The notes under the pieces: model-generated
Told to the model about the DNA's origin: nothing
What the model saw: only the letters and a program-made list of their open reading frames with translations
Databases searched by the model: none
Shown: positions 12,010-24,464 of the stretch, in pieces
Layout: each line of letters begins with the position of its first letter
How positions within the stretch are numbered: the first letter of the stretch is position 1
DNA from: Agriotes lineatus
Lineage: Eukaryota; Arthropoda; Insecta; Coleoptera; Elateridae
Direction of reading: 5' to 3'
DNA: 64,000 nucleotides
Assembly (NCBI GenBank): GCA_940337035.1
Contig: CALNHX010002790.1
Span: 103,745-167,744, forward strand
Program-made: the position numbers and the translations under genes

Positions 12010-12027
12010 ATCCTACCGACTGCGCCA
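12010..12027 (-). other. Primer-binding site, tRNA-Ser type
   Basis: On the minus strand, directly after the 5' LTR, the sequence reads TGGCGCAGTCGGTAGGAT. This is complementary to the 3' end of an insect tRNA-Ser as I recall it and is the primer site used by 17.6/297-like elements. The first T overlaps the LTR end. Confidence 0.85.
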
Positions 12028-12387
12028 GTTAAGTTGCCAATCGTGGCCTTAACGAAAAAAAACTTTATTTATTTTACTACACAAGTTTTTAATTAAATGT
12101 AGGAGTTACAAATTTGTACAGAGTAACGTTCTGTAAGAAGCACTATAAAAACTAGTAACGTTCTGTAAGACACAAATCTATAAACTAAACTAAAATTACA
12201 CAAGTACTTCTATTTATAGCCTCTGCCATCTTCGGGTGGCGTGATTGAGTGGCGTCACATAATTTCACAATATTGCGCAATGTTTCACAACTCTAACACT
12301 TCTTTTCAGTTCAGAGAATTCTAAATATAGAATTCGCGGCAGCAAGCATTTATTTTGATAGTTAATTGGTTGAGTGGTTACATTACT
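12027..12387 (-). repeat. 5' LTR of the errantivirus-type element
   Basis: This 361-bp copy is about 99 percent identical to 5708-6067. It is followed by the target duplication AGCG at 12388-12391. Confidence 0.93.
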
Positions 12388-12559
12388 AGCGTCGTCCCTG
12401 TCGCCGGAGCGCGACATCGCCACTAGATAGTGCGTGTGGACTTAGTGTAGTTTAGCAAGTAAGTTAGCTTAAGTTTGTTATTCTTAGTTTTGTATATATA
12501 TTTTCCATTCGATCTTTTCTCTGTGTGTATTTTGTGTGTGGCACTGTGATCGTGATCTT

Positions 12560-12660
12560 GCCGCTCGCACAGGTTATGTTTTGCGTCAGTTTGTGTCAAA
12601 ACTGACGAAAACCTAGCCTACTAACCTCGAATTTGACATAGACTGACAATACACTTCAGT
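12560..12660. repeat. Copy of a dispersed palindromic repeat
   Basis: It contains TTTTGCGTCAGTTTGTGTCA with its inverse, then CCTCGAATTTGACATAGACTGACA. The same module occurs at 7480-7600, 18405-18430 (partial), 19588-19693 and 34880-34925 (partial). Confidence 0.6.
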
Positions 12661-12732
12661 ACTGTTAAAAGTATAACACGATACGCAAGTGATTTAGCCT
12701 AAACATGGCGGCTAAAACCACGTGATCTAGGG

Positions 12733-12800
12733 GGCCAATCAAAAATAGGACACCCCATTGTCGCCACTGTCTATATAAAGGCACTGTAGTGGAGTCCAAA
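12733..12800 (+). promoter_or_regulatory. CCAAT plus TATA promoter-like sequence
   Basis: GGCCAATC at about 12732-12739 is followed by TATATAAAG at 12772-12780, a spacing compatible with RNA polymerase II core promoters. No coding region follows directly. It may belong to an unrecognised LTR or other repeat. Confidence 0.25.
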
Positions 12801-13540
12801 GGTTTTCAAACCGTCTAACCTCAACCTTTTAGCTGAAAAGCTGTGGCATTTCTCAGTCTAATTGTAACAACTTTGCCACGAATTATATTTGTCAGTGGGC
12901 ACGAAAATGGCGGTTATTTAGATGACATATATATCTAAGCTTGCTATATTTACGGACCATGGGTGTCGTATTGTGACATTTAATTAATATTTTGCATATC
13001 TTGTTGCAACGCTTTCTGGTGTATTTATAGTAGATTAGCAATAATTAAATTTTAGCCTCAAATAAAGGGGTACCTCTTATTGGATCCAGGTTCGATTTAC
13101 ACAAACCTTGACTGATTTAAAGAAAACCAAATAACAAATTATATTTATTCAACAATATGTACATAGCAAACCTTAATTGTAAAACTAAATCAATATATAA
13201 ATTATTCCAAATCGTAGGCATAAAATAAAATTCAATTCGGTTCGGGTGTGATTAGGCCACCCAAATGGCGGTCCTGCTCGGCTCTCAACTGTTTGACAGG
13301 CGCTGGAACTTCTCAGGATGATGTGCAGAGGTTGGCAGTACTGCGAATGTAAACAAATGTCAGTGCGAGTACATGGGCGGTGTGATGTTATCAGTTTCTT
13401 TAGTTAATGCAAGCACGATGTTATCAGTCACTTTATTTAATAAAAGCAAATAAATTTTCAAATACCACCTGGGTCGACTTTCTCTGGGGGAATTGACTAT
13501 TATGCGGGAAGATTTACTGTGATGTCGTGTTCCGGGCTCC
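12801..13540. other. No recognised gene
   Basis: AT-rich sequence with short GC-rich patches. I see no protein similarity and no clear element ends. Confidence 0.3.
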
Positions 13541-13544
13541 TGCT

Positions 13545-13835
13545 TGTAGCGGTGGCGAAGCTATGGGAGAGTTTCGAATTATTTACAATAATGCAGCCCG
13601 ATCTTAGGTTCGTTTTGTCTTGGATGAATACATTAGGGAAGCTTCGGGAATGGGAATTATTTAAAGCAGCACAGCCCGATCTCAGGTTTGCGCTATTTCA
13701 AATTAATAAATTGGAAACACTTCGGGACTTTAAATTATTTCAAATCGCGCAGCCCGATCTCCGGTGGGCGCTATTTGAAACGAATAAGCTACGGGACTTT
13801 GAATGATTTCCAAGTAGCGCAGCCCGATTGTGCCC
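13545..13835 (+). repeat. Tandem repeat of about 75 bp with an open frame
   Basis: Four degenerate units each carry the motif GCAGCCCGATCT, at about 13593, 13671, 13748 and 13818. The spacing is 70-78 bp. One frame stays open for 95 codons (13519-13806) and gives a periodic peptide with QPDLRFALF-like repeats. Units of 78 bp preserve the frame. I do not recognise a protein family; a minisatellite in or next to the following LTR element is the simplest reading. Confidence 0.55.
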
Positions 13836-13839
13836 CTTT

Positions 13840-15286
13840 TTTTATAACTTACCTTGGATGGCTCACACGTCTCCGACTAGCTCAATGTACGGTTTTTATT
13901 AGGGTTTAACCAATGTGGGCTTTTTAGTTCGCTTCACTTTCACATAAAGATAATAGTTCATTAATCAACAGAAATGGGCACCATAACTTTATTATAAAGT
14001 GTTAATTTTAAGATGTTTACAATAATTGGGTATTCTTTCTTACAATTCACTGATTATATGTTATTTGTTAAGGTTTATGCCTTTTTAATTTTGACAAATG
14101 TTATGCAATTCTTTACTAATCCTAATTTACCCTGACAAGTTAGAATTTGTTCTAATTAAACGTCTGCATTAATTAATCTATAAGTATCCAGGAGATTTCT
14201 TATACATATTTAACTAATAACCTCTGACTAGTAAGATGAAAATATAAAGAGCTCTCTATACCCTCGTATTTCTCATTCGAATTCCTTAATCACAATTAAT
14301 GATCGGTGTTTAGTTTAGCTGATATCATTCCAGGGAGTATAAGAAAAATCCCGTATGATCAAAAGCTTGTTATTTGACAAGTGATTGAAATACTAACTTG
14401 ACAGCTGCAAACCAATTCAAGTCCCATTCAGGATCAACAATAGGTAAGTAACAATTCTTTTACTTTGAAACTAATCTGTTATCGATTATCATTAAGGCGT
14501 ATGCCCTTATTTAACTATATTCAAGCTATGACGTTGGTCTAATTCTAATTAACAATATCTAATTCTTTCAGGATTAACATACGGTTAATGCAGAGAACCA
14601 TTGAATTCGGACCTCTTCATCTTCCAATATCAACAGAGAAGAACCCCTCATCTAACCAAAGAAATGGTCTTTGACTGGTGAGTGATTTTCTAACCTGTTA
14701 GCAGTTTCTAACTAAGTTCTCCTTATCAACTTGGAGCACATCAATACCCTCTTCCATGGTGAAGATATAATCAACCAGGAGATGCGAACTAGTGAAAAAG
14801 CCTAAGAGCTGGTAGCTATCGAGGAGTCTCTAAGAGCTGAATAAAGGAAAACCCTCTATTATGATTTGTATGTATTAGCTTGTTAGTTACCTACCAGTTA
14901 AGTAATAACTGCCCTTTTCAGAAAGAAAATGTTTGTGTGATTTATCCTATCTGCCTGAAAAATTATTATGTTTTAATAATATGCTGGATTGAGTAAATAA
15001 AGCCTTACTATTGTCTGCGTGTATCCTTTTTAAGCTAGGACTTTTAATTTGCTTCGCTTCTACACAGAGAAGCGTCCTTTTGCTTTTTCAACCAAAAAGG
15101 AAGTAGCAAATTTTGTTATTTATTGTTTTTAATAATTTAACCATGAGCCTTCTATTACGTCTGCTTTAGATTTATAAAAAGGGTAGGCAACCCCTTATAC
15201 TGTTAATGCACTTTAAGTTGCCTATCTATTAAGTTTAACTAATACCGAACGGTACCATTGTAGAAGCTAAGATATGTACTGCTACA
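13840..15286 (-). repeat. Probable 3' LTR of the second gypsy element (one end defined)
   Basis: On the minus strand a purine tract (AGAAGGGGGATAG, about 15299-15287) is directly followed by TGTAGCAGTACATATC, a typical LTR start, placing one LTR edge at 15286. The other edge is not determined, and I found no second LTR copy in the window. The stretch holds no gene. It contains two similar motifs, TTTAGTTCGCTTCAC near 13925 and TTTAATTTGCTTCGC near 15045. Confidence 0.45.
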
Positions 15287-15996
15287 CTATCCCCCTTCTA
15301 GAAATAATAGTAATATTGAAATCTTCCCCTTTAGACAGTTGGCTAAAGTTATTATAAACCCCTTTTTTAATATTTGCTAATACATCTACTTTAAACAATC
15401 TTTCTTGATAACATTGACTACTCATTATCTATATACACTAATATCCTACCTTTTAAACTAAGTTATGAACACTAACTCTTACCATTGAAATTATTTCAAG
15501 TTACTTTTCTTATCTTAATTGTCCATAAAGAAATCTAACGTATCTAGAATTCCATCATTTATTTTCTTTCCAGATATGAAACATTTCTGCAAATTCTTTT
15601 TAAGAAAAGGAATTAGCTTTGGAGGCATAGTCCATTCTATAAAGCTACTTTTTATTTTGCCTGTTTTTCTGCAGAAGCAATTATTAACCTCTTGCATTTA
15701 ACAGCTAATTATTAACTTTACACTTTGAGTAAAGTACTTTAATAAACAATTAAGGACAGCACCTCATAGGACACTACCTAAAATTCAAGGTCTTCAGTCA
15801 TGCTATGCTGAATTCTTTAAAATAATAAACCGCACCTCATAGGATACAGTTTCGCTGAGGAGTGCTATGCCACAACTCACTGACATCAAGTTAGAAAAGT
15901 CTTTTGGTTATACAACCTAATCCGTTTGAAATAATATCTTTGGCAATTAACAAACTACTTATTTATATCTATTTATTTCTAAGCTTAAACGAAACT
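15287..15996 (-). other. Internal 3' region of the second gypsy element
   Basis: This lies between integrase and the purine tract. It has a duplicated GCACCTCATAGGA motif (about 15760 and 15833) and a 60-codon ORF (15697-15515) without recognised similarity. No env gene is visible. Confidence 0.4.
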
Positions 15997-18404
15997 TCAT
16001 AATTCTTCCTCTATCAAATCTGGTTGACTACTGGTTCCAGGTTTGATATCTTTTACATGCCAGATTCCTAAATTCCTACCGTCCAAATCTACTAACTTGT
16101 ACGTGACAGAACCTGTGACTTCGGCTACTTTCGCTTTTATAAATTTCGGGGCCAATTTTTTTGCAAAACCCTCTTTCGCATTTGAAAGTACTATGTTACG
16201 TTTCCAGACTATGTCACTTTTTTTGAAATGTAATGACCGTTTTCTCAAATTATAATAATGCTTATTCCTTTCATATGCTTGATTAAGACATTGTATCACT
16301 TCACTATAAATAGGAGATAGTTGATTGACATCTTTAACTAACTGTTCGCTTGTTTCTAATGATATGTCCTCCTTCTTTAAATTTTCTAACTGACCATAAT
16401 AATCACCGTGAGCAGGAACAGTTCGCCCAAAATTTAAAAAGGATGGATTATAGCCCGTAACTTCACTAACAGCGTTTCTTATGGCATGTGCTATCTTATA
16501 AATTTGAGCATCCCATATTCTATGATTTTTTTTTATATAAGAGCGTAAAGCTGTAGTAATGATGCTATTCGTTCGTTCTACTGGATTTACTTGCGGATGA
16601 TAAGAAGCGTTATACCAAACTTTTTGTACTTTATATTTTTCTACTAACTTCTGAAAAAGTCCACCTATGAACTGAGGCCCATTATTACACATAATGATTT
16701 GAGGAACTCCAAACATTAAAAAGACATCATTTTCCAGAAACTTAATGATAGAAGAGGCAGTTGCTTTTCTAAGGGGTTGTACTTGCACAAACTTAGTAAA
16801 CCAATCAGTTATTACTAGAATAGAAGTGTAACCTTTCGTTGATCTTGGTAAAGGACCGATTAGATCTATTGAAATCAGCTGGAACGGATATTTAATTTTC
16901 TTTTGATTTCCCATTAACCCGGGACGAAGTTGAGAAGATGACTTACTAGCTTGACATATATCACATTTTCTGACTTACTTAGCGATATCTGCTTTCATCT
17001 TAGGCCAATAATATATTTCCGCTATTTTTCTAAAGGTCTTAAAAGATCCTAGGTGACTTGAGGTAGGTTCATCATGAAATTGTTGTAATATATCTAACCT
17101 TTTAGCTTTAGGAACAACTATTTTCCATTCTATTAAATTAGACAAGATATCATGTTTATTGCAAATGTACTTATATAAAATGTTATCTTCCACTCTCCAC
17201 AAGGGATAATTCTCTGGATGATCTTTAATTGTCCTAATCATACTTTTATACCACGGACAGAAATCTGTTTCCTCTAACGTCATCATGCTGATATTAACAA
17301 CAGGAATAGGATTTCGGGATAAAGCATCTGGAACAACATTGAATTTTCCTTTACGATGTTCTATTTCAAAACTATATTGTGACATCCTAGCGGTCCAACG
17401 AGCTAATCTACCTGTAGGGGATTGTAACTTATGTAGCCATAAAAGAGCATGGTGATCAGTAACAATTTTGAAGTGAGTAAGTTCAATATAGGGACGGTAT
17501 TTTTCTATGCCAAATAAACATGCTAAACACTCCTTTTCAGTTACTGAATAATTCCGTTCTGCACTAGTCAAAGACCTACTGGCATATGCAATAACTTTTT
17601 CCTCTAACCCTTCACCTTGTAACAAAACGGCTCCTACACCAACATTACTAGCATCACATTGTATAATAAACATTTTAGCATAATCTGGACTACTCAATAT
17701 GGGAGAAGAAGTTAATAATTTCTTAAGCTCTTGGAAAGAAAGCTCTGCACGTTCATTCCATTTAATCGATTTCTTTTTTTGATGACCTTTAATTAAATCT
17801 AACATAAGAGAAGCTAAGGTTGAAAAATTTGGAACGAATCTTCTATACCAGCTCGCCATTCCTAAAAATCTTTTTACTTCTGTGGAATTTTTTGGAGTAG
17901 GAAAAGAAACTATTGCTTCCACCTTAGACGGGTCTGTGCGTAAACCATCTATCAAGAAACCTAGATATGTCAATGAAGGTCTACAAAATTCACATTTTTC
18001 TATATTAATAGTAAGTCCTGCATTCTTCAATCTATTAAAAACCTGTTTTAACGTGTTTAAATGTTCCGTAAATGTTTTAGAAATAATTATGACATCATCC
18101 ATATACACAAATACATTATTCAACTCCGGACCAAAAATATTATCCATTAATCTCTGTAAAGTTTGAGCACTGTTATTGAGACCGAAAGGGAGAACTTTAA
18201 ATTCAAATAATCCTCTACCAGGAACTGTAAAAGCAGTCTTTTCACAACTATCTGAGGAAAGTGGTACTTGCCAAAATGCTTTCTGGAGATCGATTGAACT
18301 TAAAAACCGAGCATCTTGTAATCTATCAAGAATACCATTAACATAAGGTAAAGGATACGCATCTCTCTTAGTAACCTTATTCAACTGACGACCATCAATT
18401 TGAC
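15997..18404 (-). pseudogene. Gypsy-type pol: RT, RNase H, integrase
   Basis: RT starts abruptly near 18404 (QIDGRQLNKVTKRDAYPLP) and includes the catalytic VYMDDVIII motif, followed by RNase H with all four acidic motifs (CDASNVGVGAVLL, EKECLACLFG, TDHHALLWL, VPDALSR). The integrase zinc finger follows (H...H, CDIC) and then the core with SIDLIGPLP and NPVERTNS. One in-frame TAA at 16975-16973 interrupts the zinc finger between ADIAK and VRKCDIC. The second catalytic Asp of integrase is Asn (CNNGPQF; codon at 16686-16684 reads AAT instead of GAT). Gag, protease and the RT N-terminus are missing because the element is cut by a repeat at about 18405. It would have reverse transcribed and integrated element RNA; it is now dead. 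Confidence 0.9.
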
Positions 18405-18680
18405 ATAGACTTACAGTGCCAACAACTTTAAAATTTAAAAATGTCAATAAATTACGTTTTAAAAAAACCAGGTTTGTAGTTTTAAATCTTCCTGCAACGT
18501 AAAAAAAATAGTATATGCAATTCGGAGAGACTGCTATTAGTGCTAATTTTGCTTCAGTGCTATGTGGATTCAAATCCACTGCCGCTCCGAGAAAATTCTC
18601 GGCTACGGCCAGATTTGAACCCATGTCCACCTGGTTGCTAAGCAGACAACAAGACCACTTAACCGCCGAGGTAGCGGGAT
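18405..18680 (-). mobile_element. tRNA-derived SINE joined to palindromic-repeat tail
   Basis: Read on the minus strand, the head has A-box-like GGCGGTTAAGTGGTC (about 18668-18654) and B-box-like GGGTTCAAATC (18622-18612), the spacing of a tRNA-type internal RNA polymerase III promoter. A second B-box-like palindrome, GTGGATTCAAATCCAC, lies at 18563-18578. The tail is homologous to the env insertion at 7600-7760 and ends with CATAGACTTACAGTGCC near 18405. It truncates the gypsy pol. Confidence 0.55.
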
Positions 18681-19526
18681 TTTGATAATATAAGAAAGAA
18701 ATTTAATGTATAAAATGCATGTTCTTACATCTGAAATAGGTATTCAATCCGTAACTTAAAGTAGGTACCTATGTGACACAAAAAATCCTCATAGGCAGAC
18801 AGAAAAATTAAAAATGACTTGGATCGGGTCTTCTACTTTCACATCTACGTTGATAGCTGAGCGCGATATTCGCAGATGTTTCTCATCTTTTGTATTGAGC
18901 TGTTCACTGTAACGTAGTCACAATATTGTTGGCATATCATCTTGAACAACACGAGGTAGGATGTTACCCTTCTTTTTATACAACCACTAGACGGTAACCC
19001 TTTGAAGACGTAGGGTTCTTTTTATCGTTTCACAAATAACATAAACACCAGTTTTCAATAACAGTACATAAAGTTGGTTTATTTAGCAAGAATAAATTAT
19101 CTTCAGTTATAAATGTGTTAAACACAAACTATTTCCAAAGAATAAGTACATAGATTATTATTAAATGAAAAAAACTAATTTAAATTATCACTACTTACTA
19201 TACATATTCAACCTGGAATGGCTTCTGGAACTGAAAGACAACCATAGTTGGCTTTTATTTGCTTTTATACAGTTTTGGGTAATTAGAAAATTGCAAGATA
19301 AATTTTGAATTGCTTGTGCTATACTTTCCAAAATGCCTAGAGCCTCTGAATCTCCAACTAATTACTTGCAATTTGACCTCTAAATTCTTACTTTCAACAG
19401 TTAGGTGACAAATAAGCACATTAGCGAAAACCCATTCCAGATTTCCACATTAACAATACATTATATGAAAGTTCAATTAACCTACAATAGCTGCTGGCTA
19501 TTACAAGGTGTCCTCCATCTACAACA
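18681..19526. other. No recognised gene
   Basis: AT-rich sequence. I see no gag-like continuation of the second gypsy element and no other feature. Confidence 0.35.
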
Positions 19527-19750
19527 TAACGGGTGTTCATTAATTATTCCGGTCAAGTTTCCTTTGAAATATTTGTTGTATGATTTTCCGTCAGTTTTGA
19601 CATAAACTGATGCAAAACCTAACCTGCAAACCTCGAATTTGACATAATTGTGAGCTCCTGTCATAATGACTTACAGTGCCACCAACATATTATTCATACA
19701 CCAAATATTTCAAAGGCAACTTGACCGGAATAATTAATGAACACCCGTTA
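19527..19750. mobile_element. MITE with 57-bp inverted repeats carrying another repeat
   Basis: The ends are TAACGGGTGTTCATTAATTA and its inverse, and the inverted arms extend about 57 bp (19527-19583 and 19694-19750). The middle (about 19584-19693) is a copy of the dispersed TTGCGTCAG/TTGACATA palindromic repeat. A CA dinucleotide on each side could be a short target duplication. It borders the 3' end of the multi-copy gene remnant. Confidence 0.7.
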
Positions 19751-20254
19751 CAATACCCCCTGTGTCATTTCATCACCAGATGGATCAGTCCTTCCATAAG
19801 GTAACACTTTCAACATGGACGATTTGGTGCTTTTCCTCATCAAATCACTTTCATCGAACAGTGAGGAAGGATATGTACATAGTTTATAGCCAAATATTTC
19901 TTTTAACTGTTCTTCCATCCTCACAATAGACTTTGTCACGGCTGCTAATGATTTGACAGTGTATTTTCCTTTCCAACGGATTACACTGAATTTCATCCCT
20001 TCAGTCTCTTGTATTGCAGATACAATATCATGGGCCTCATCACAATTTGTTTTCGAGTCAGCCAAGATACCTGTGGAAAGGAAAGACAGCTGAGGATGTT
20101 TTGAAGAAGGATTGTGCTGTTGAAAGAAAGAAATGAAAAGCTATATGTTCCAAGCATTTCGCTTCTGATTTGCATCACGTAACTCTACATTTTGTTCTGA
20201 GCAATCCGAATCAACAGATGCAAATCTCTCAATTGCTTCGACAATCCTTGAGCT

Positions 20255-21707
20255 TGTAACGTTCTGCCCTTCTGCTCATAAGGGGCTAATGAATTTAATA
20301 AATTACCTTCGGGTAGCTTTCTCAGTCGAAGTTAATTTGGTTCAGTCAGATATACACTTTGAGATCAACAAACAAACACCAGGATAATTTTAGACAGTTT
20401 AATTATATTGTAATGTATTTAAAAACATGGGTATTATTCATTAGAACAAGATAAAATGTATTTTACAATAAATTCATTCTTCTTGGGCCGTCTTGCTACG
20501 AAAAGCCTGGCTTCTACGCAACCCGTCGTAAAGCGGTGTGTTCGGGACCCTGTTGCTTGTATCCTGGAAATTTCGAACGCGACGCCACTGGAGCCGTTGG
20601 ATGAAATGCGGATCTGGTTCCAATGCTGCCAACCGCTACGTTCGAAACTCGGTCAGAAATGTCAAAATACACGTGCAACTGCGAACTGAAGTTTAATTCT
20701 ATTATGTCATGTTTTATAACTTACGACACCGGGATAGTGCTGCAAATCCAGGTGATTCGGCGGTGTGTTTGTGCGGGATGCGACGGAATGGGAAGCCAAC
20801 GACGATTTTCCACCTGGAACCCTGCATCGTATCTTCAGCACACGACAGGTTAAGATCGTTGCGGCGGTCGCTCTCCGGAGATGCTATGGGAAGTTGTTTG
20901 AAACGGTGAGTAAAACTCTGAAGTCAACAAATATTAAAAGCAAACTTAAAGGGGCCTTTGAAGTTGGCTACTTGCTGTGCCGTGATAACGTGAAATTTGA
21001 TACGGTCGGGTCGGGAAAATTTACGCTGTTTTGGCTGATGTAATTATTACGAAATAGACATATGAAACGGCCTGGTTAATAAACCCTCGTCTCGAATACG
21101 TCCTCCAGGAAATTTGTTACAATTATATGCCAACGGAATTTGGGCTAAAAGTCTACGTTGAGTCCAGGTTATAACAGGCATTGGTTTAATCAGCGAAACG
21201 GTTCCCCATTGGAGAGCATCGCCTCAGATAGCTAATCCTTCAGGAATGAATTTATTTAAGTGTTAGCTAGGAACACGGCCTGCAGTATTGGAGTCGCCGG
21301 TTCAACTTTAGCTACAGGAAATACTAAGAATATCAGATTCCAAAGTATAAAGGGACAATTCTCCTTAAACGGTCGGACAGGATTAGGATTCAGGATAACG
21401 GGAACGGGGAGTTATCCGGGAGAAATCTCGGGAATGAATGAATCTAATGAATGCTTATGAATCTCCTGTGGAAAGGTCGTGAAGCCGCTTTGATAGGCCC
21501 CTCTTCGTGCTTCGTGCATCTAGCAACCACTTCGGGCATTCTAAGTGGGGGATCAGAGCATACGTGGAGCGGGGATCTCTCGATGACGTACTTGGCCGCG
21601 CGGACCAAAAAATTCAAACTCGTAATGTAACGTAGAAATCGCTAGGGGAGAACGCGCGAATTGATTTTAATCCAGAAAAACGCGTTCCCGCTGGTCGAAA
21701 CGTTGCA
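20255..21707 (-). repeat. 3' LTR of the non-coding LTR element
   Basis: It runs from TGTAACGTTCTGCCC to GTCGAAACGTTGCA. The first 90 bp match 25044-25133 and the last 23 bp match 25135-25157. A purine-rich tract (minus strand GAGAGGAGGATCATG) abuts it at 21708-21722. Confidence 0.7.
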
Positions 21708-22119
21708 CATGATCCTCCTCTCGGGAAAATGACCATTGGCGGAGAAGACGCCGTGAAGATACCTGGAGATCTCGACACAGAAAACATTTGTATCTTTCAG
21801 TATACATTCTGGGAATATTTAGTGACGTGAAAGTATTCAGGTTTCAGGGCAATTCACTTTCACACAACTTTTTAACTGGGGAGAAATCGCATAGACCGCG
21901 GAGACCGACGGACAATTTCCAGGAAACAGGTGCACAGGATTAAACTTACAGGCACTGGTAAAGAAAACAACGACTTCCTTTCCACATTCTCTTCTTCAAG
22001 CTTCGATAAATCTACAATCTCCAGCTATTATCCGGGTTTACCGTAGCTATGAGTACGCTTCAGAAGGAAAAATTCAGTATTATCAATCACACTTTAAAAT
22101 CAATCGCATTTTAAAATCG

Positions 22120-22470
22120 ATCGCTCTGTTACAGGTGCACTCATCTGGAATACTCTCTAACGCTTATCTGGATTAAGCGAAGAGCTTCATACTCACGGAG
22201 CGGATACACAGTTGCATTCATTCTGGAATCGCACTGTTACAAATGCATTCATCTGGAACGCTCTCTAACGCTTATCTGGATTAAGCGAAGAGAATTCAAA
22301 CTCACGGAGAGGATATACAGTTGCGGTATCAACGTAATCACACTAGCAGGGTTCTCTGGAGCGCATTCATCTCTGGGACAAGGAGAGGATACAGTTGCGG
22401 TTTCAACGTGTACTCACACTAACAGGTTTCTCTGGAGCGAATTCATCTCTGAATAGTTGCATCGGTCGCG
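22120..22470. repeat. Tandem repeat in the LTR element, unit about 115 bp
   Basis: Repeated blocks contain TCATCTGGAA...CTCTCTAACGCTTATCTGG (two copies near 22142 and 22252) and GGATACAGTTGCGGT...CACACTA (near 22312 and 22386). Confidence 0.6.
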
Positions 22471-23576
22471 GTATCGACCTACATTCATACTGGGAGACTC
22501 TAAGTATGCGAAAGGATTCAGGTTGCAGGATAACCTTCTTTCACAAACCAATCTCACTAGAGGAAATTACAGAGGCTGCGGGGACCAGCGTACACTTTCC
22601 AGGAAACGGCATATTGGACTCAGGATTCTGGCACTTGTAGCCTGACGGGCTAGTTTAATTTAATTTAAATGCTACAAACACCAGCCTGAAAACTGGTTGC
22701 CCAAAGTTAGCTCAAAAAGCCAAGATCCAAATAATAAACTCAGATAGTAACGTGTAATAGAAACACAGGATAATTTCTTATTATTATATAATAATATTTA
22801 ACTGGATACATTAAATTAAACTGTATTAAACAACACGAAATAATAGAAAGTAATGACATAAAAATAAAATAACTCTTCTAACGGGGCGTCGTTCATCGGT
22901 AGTCGAGCAGTGGCACACTATTGCGGGACAGCCTGTACATCAGTCCTCTCGTCACGTTGGCAACACGCCGGCCCTGAACAGGTATTATGACAGATTAGTA
23001 GGCCGCCAATAATGGCGGACGACAACAACACATTTGGTCTCGAAATCGTTAAATAAACAAAACTGTGGTCAATGTTAAGTTAAATTGTGTGCATACCTAG
23101 GGCGTCTGGAGCTCTGACAGTGAAATTCCCCACGTTCGAGTGACGGGCGTCGTATTTAATTTGATTTACTCGTCAGCTGTCACGCCGCAAAGGGTGAGTG
23201 GACTTTGTTTGATTAAACGCTTTTTCCCGTTGGCGGAGGTGGCCGCCGAGCTACCCTAACTCCAGGGGTGCGTGCCTATGGGCGGCGACCTCGGACTTAC
23301 TCCGCAGAAACCCCTGGTGCACGCTCCTCGGCCTCTGAGATGCGAAAGTCGCCCCAGACGCGATTATCGGGGCTAATTACGTCTGCGTCGCCGTCCTGGT
23401 GCCGGGAAATTTGCTTCGCGGACGGCGTCGTCACCGGCGAGCACGACTTGGCCTCCCGTGTGCCTAAACTTTGGAGGGCGTCGTCAGCGAGTTCGGAAAT
23501 ACTCTGCTTACGTCCAGGTGTCTGACACCGTCGCCGTTGGACCTGGGGCAGTCCTCTAGGTCGCTAGGTGCTCGGG

Positions 23577-23768
23577 AAATAACGTCGGAAAGTAAAATAA
23601 CAATCCAAACGTGCAGGAATTCAAGGAAATAACGTTGGAGAGTAACGTAACAGTCCAAACGTGCAGGAGTTCAAAAGAATAACGTCGGAAAGTAAATAAC
23701 AATCCAAACGTGCAGGGATTCGAGGAAGTAACGTTGGAAAGTATAACATAACAATCCAAACGTTCGGG
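23577..23768. repeat. Four-copy tandem repeat, unit about 50 bp
   Basis: The units begin near 23577, 23627, 23677 and 23725. Each has AATAACGTCGGAAAGTA followed by CAATCCAAACGTGCAGG, with 5-10 differences between copies. Confidence 0.75.
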
Positions 23769-24464
23769 GTTCAGGTAGCTGGTCGGGATACCCTCGAAAA
23801 GTCCTGGGGGACACTCCTGAGAGTACAGGTGAGACTAGAAGAGTGGGAAGATCTAGGAAATTCTAGGAAATTCTCGAAGATGCTCGAAGAGCCCGGAGGC
23901 TCTCCTGAGCGGAATCAGGTCTGGAAGAGGTTCGGGAAAAATACTAGGAAATTCTGTTTTGTCTGCGCTCCGAATTCTGCTTTTATACCTGGTGCGAGCG
24001 TAATCGGAGGTCGTTGGAGAGGGGATCCGATACGGTCTAGGTGCGCAGTGGTGTTAGGGCGATCGCTTGCGGTGACGTCACGTCGTCCTCTCGGCGCGGA
24101 GCTTCGGTCTCTAACGTGGTGCACGACAAGGGGGAACGCGCTAATTAATTTTTAATTTACAGAATCGCGTTCTCGCTGGGCGTAACGTTACACATTTTTA
24201 CCTCCAAGCTTCGACTTATAGTCTACTATCTCCTGTCAACATCCGGGTTCACGGTGACAGAGAGCACGCTTCAAAAGGATTTCAGGGTAAGCATTCACGC
24301 TAACTACGGCGGCATTCACACAAACTTACATATCTCAATTTTTCAGATACACCAGGCACTTACATGCGGATACCTGCGGCTCTAGGACTGAAAAATTTCG
24401 GATTCAACGGCGGGTACCTGCGGAACTGTCAATAGAAGACTTCCACTCGCAGACATCTGGATTG

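Larger units (their letters stand above)
5708..12387 (-). mobile_element. Gypsy/errantivirus-type LTR retrotransposon with env, defective
   Basis: This 6.68-kb element lies on the minus strand. It has two LTRs (360 and 361 bp), a 4-bp target duplication AGCG (5704-5707 and 12388-12391), a primer site next to the 12-kb LTR and a purine tract next to the 6-kb LTR. Gene order is gag, pol (RT, RNase H, integrase), env, as in 17.6/297/gypsy-type insect elements. The LTRs start AGT and end ACT and differ by only about three substitutions and one indel, so insertion was recent. The copy cannot be autonomous: the end of gag, the protease and the RT core are deleted, and env is interrupted. Confidence 0.92.

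Noticed and set aside
22754..24193. A full third LTR of the non-coding element
   Set aside because: The right end resembles the LTR, but no primer site or convincing left end was found; noted only as a possible remnant.
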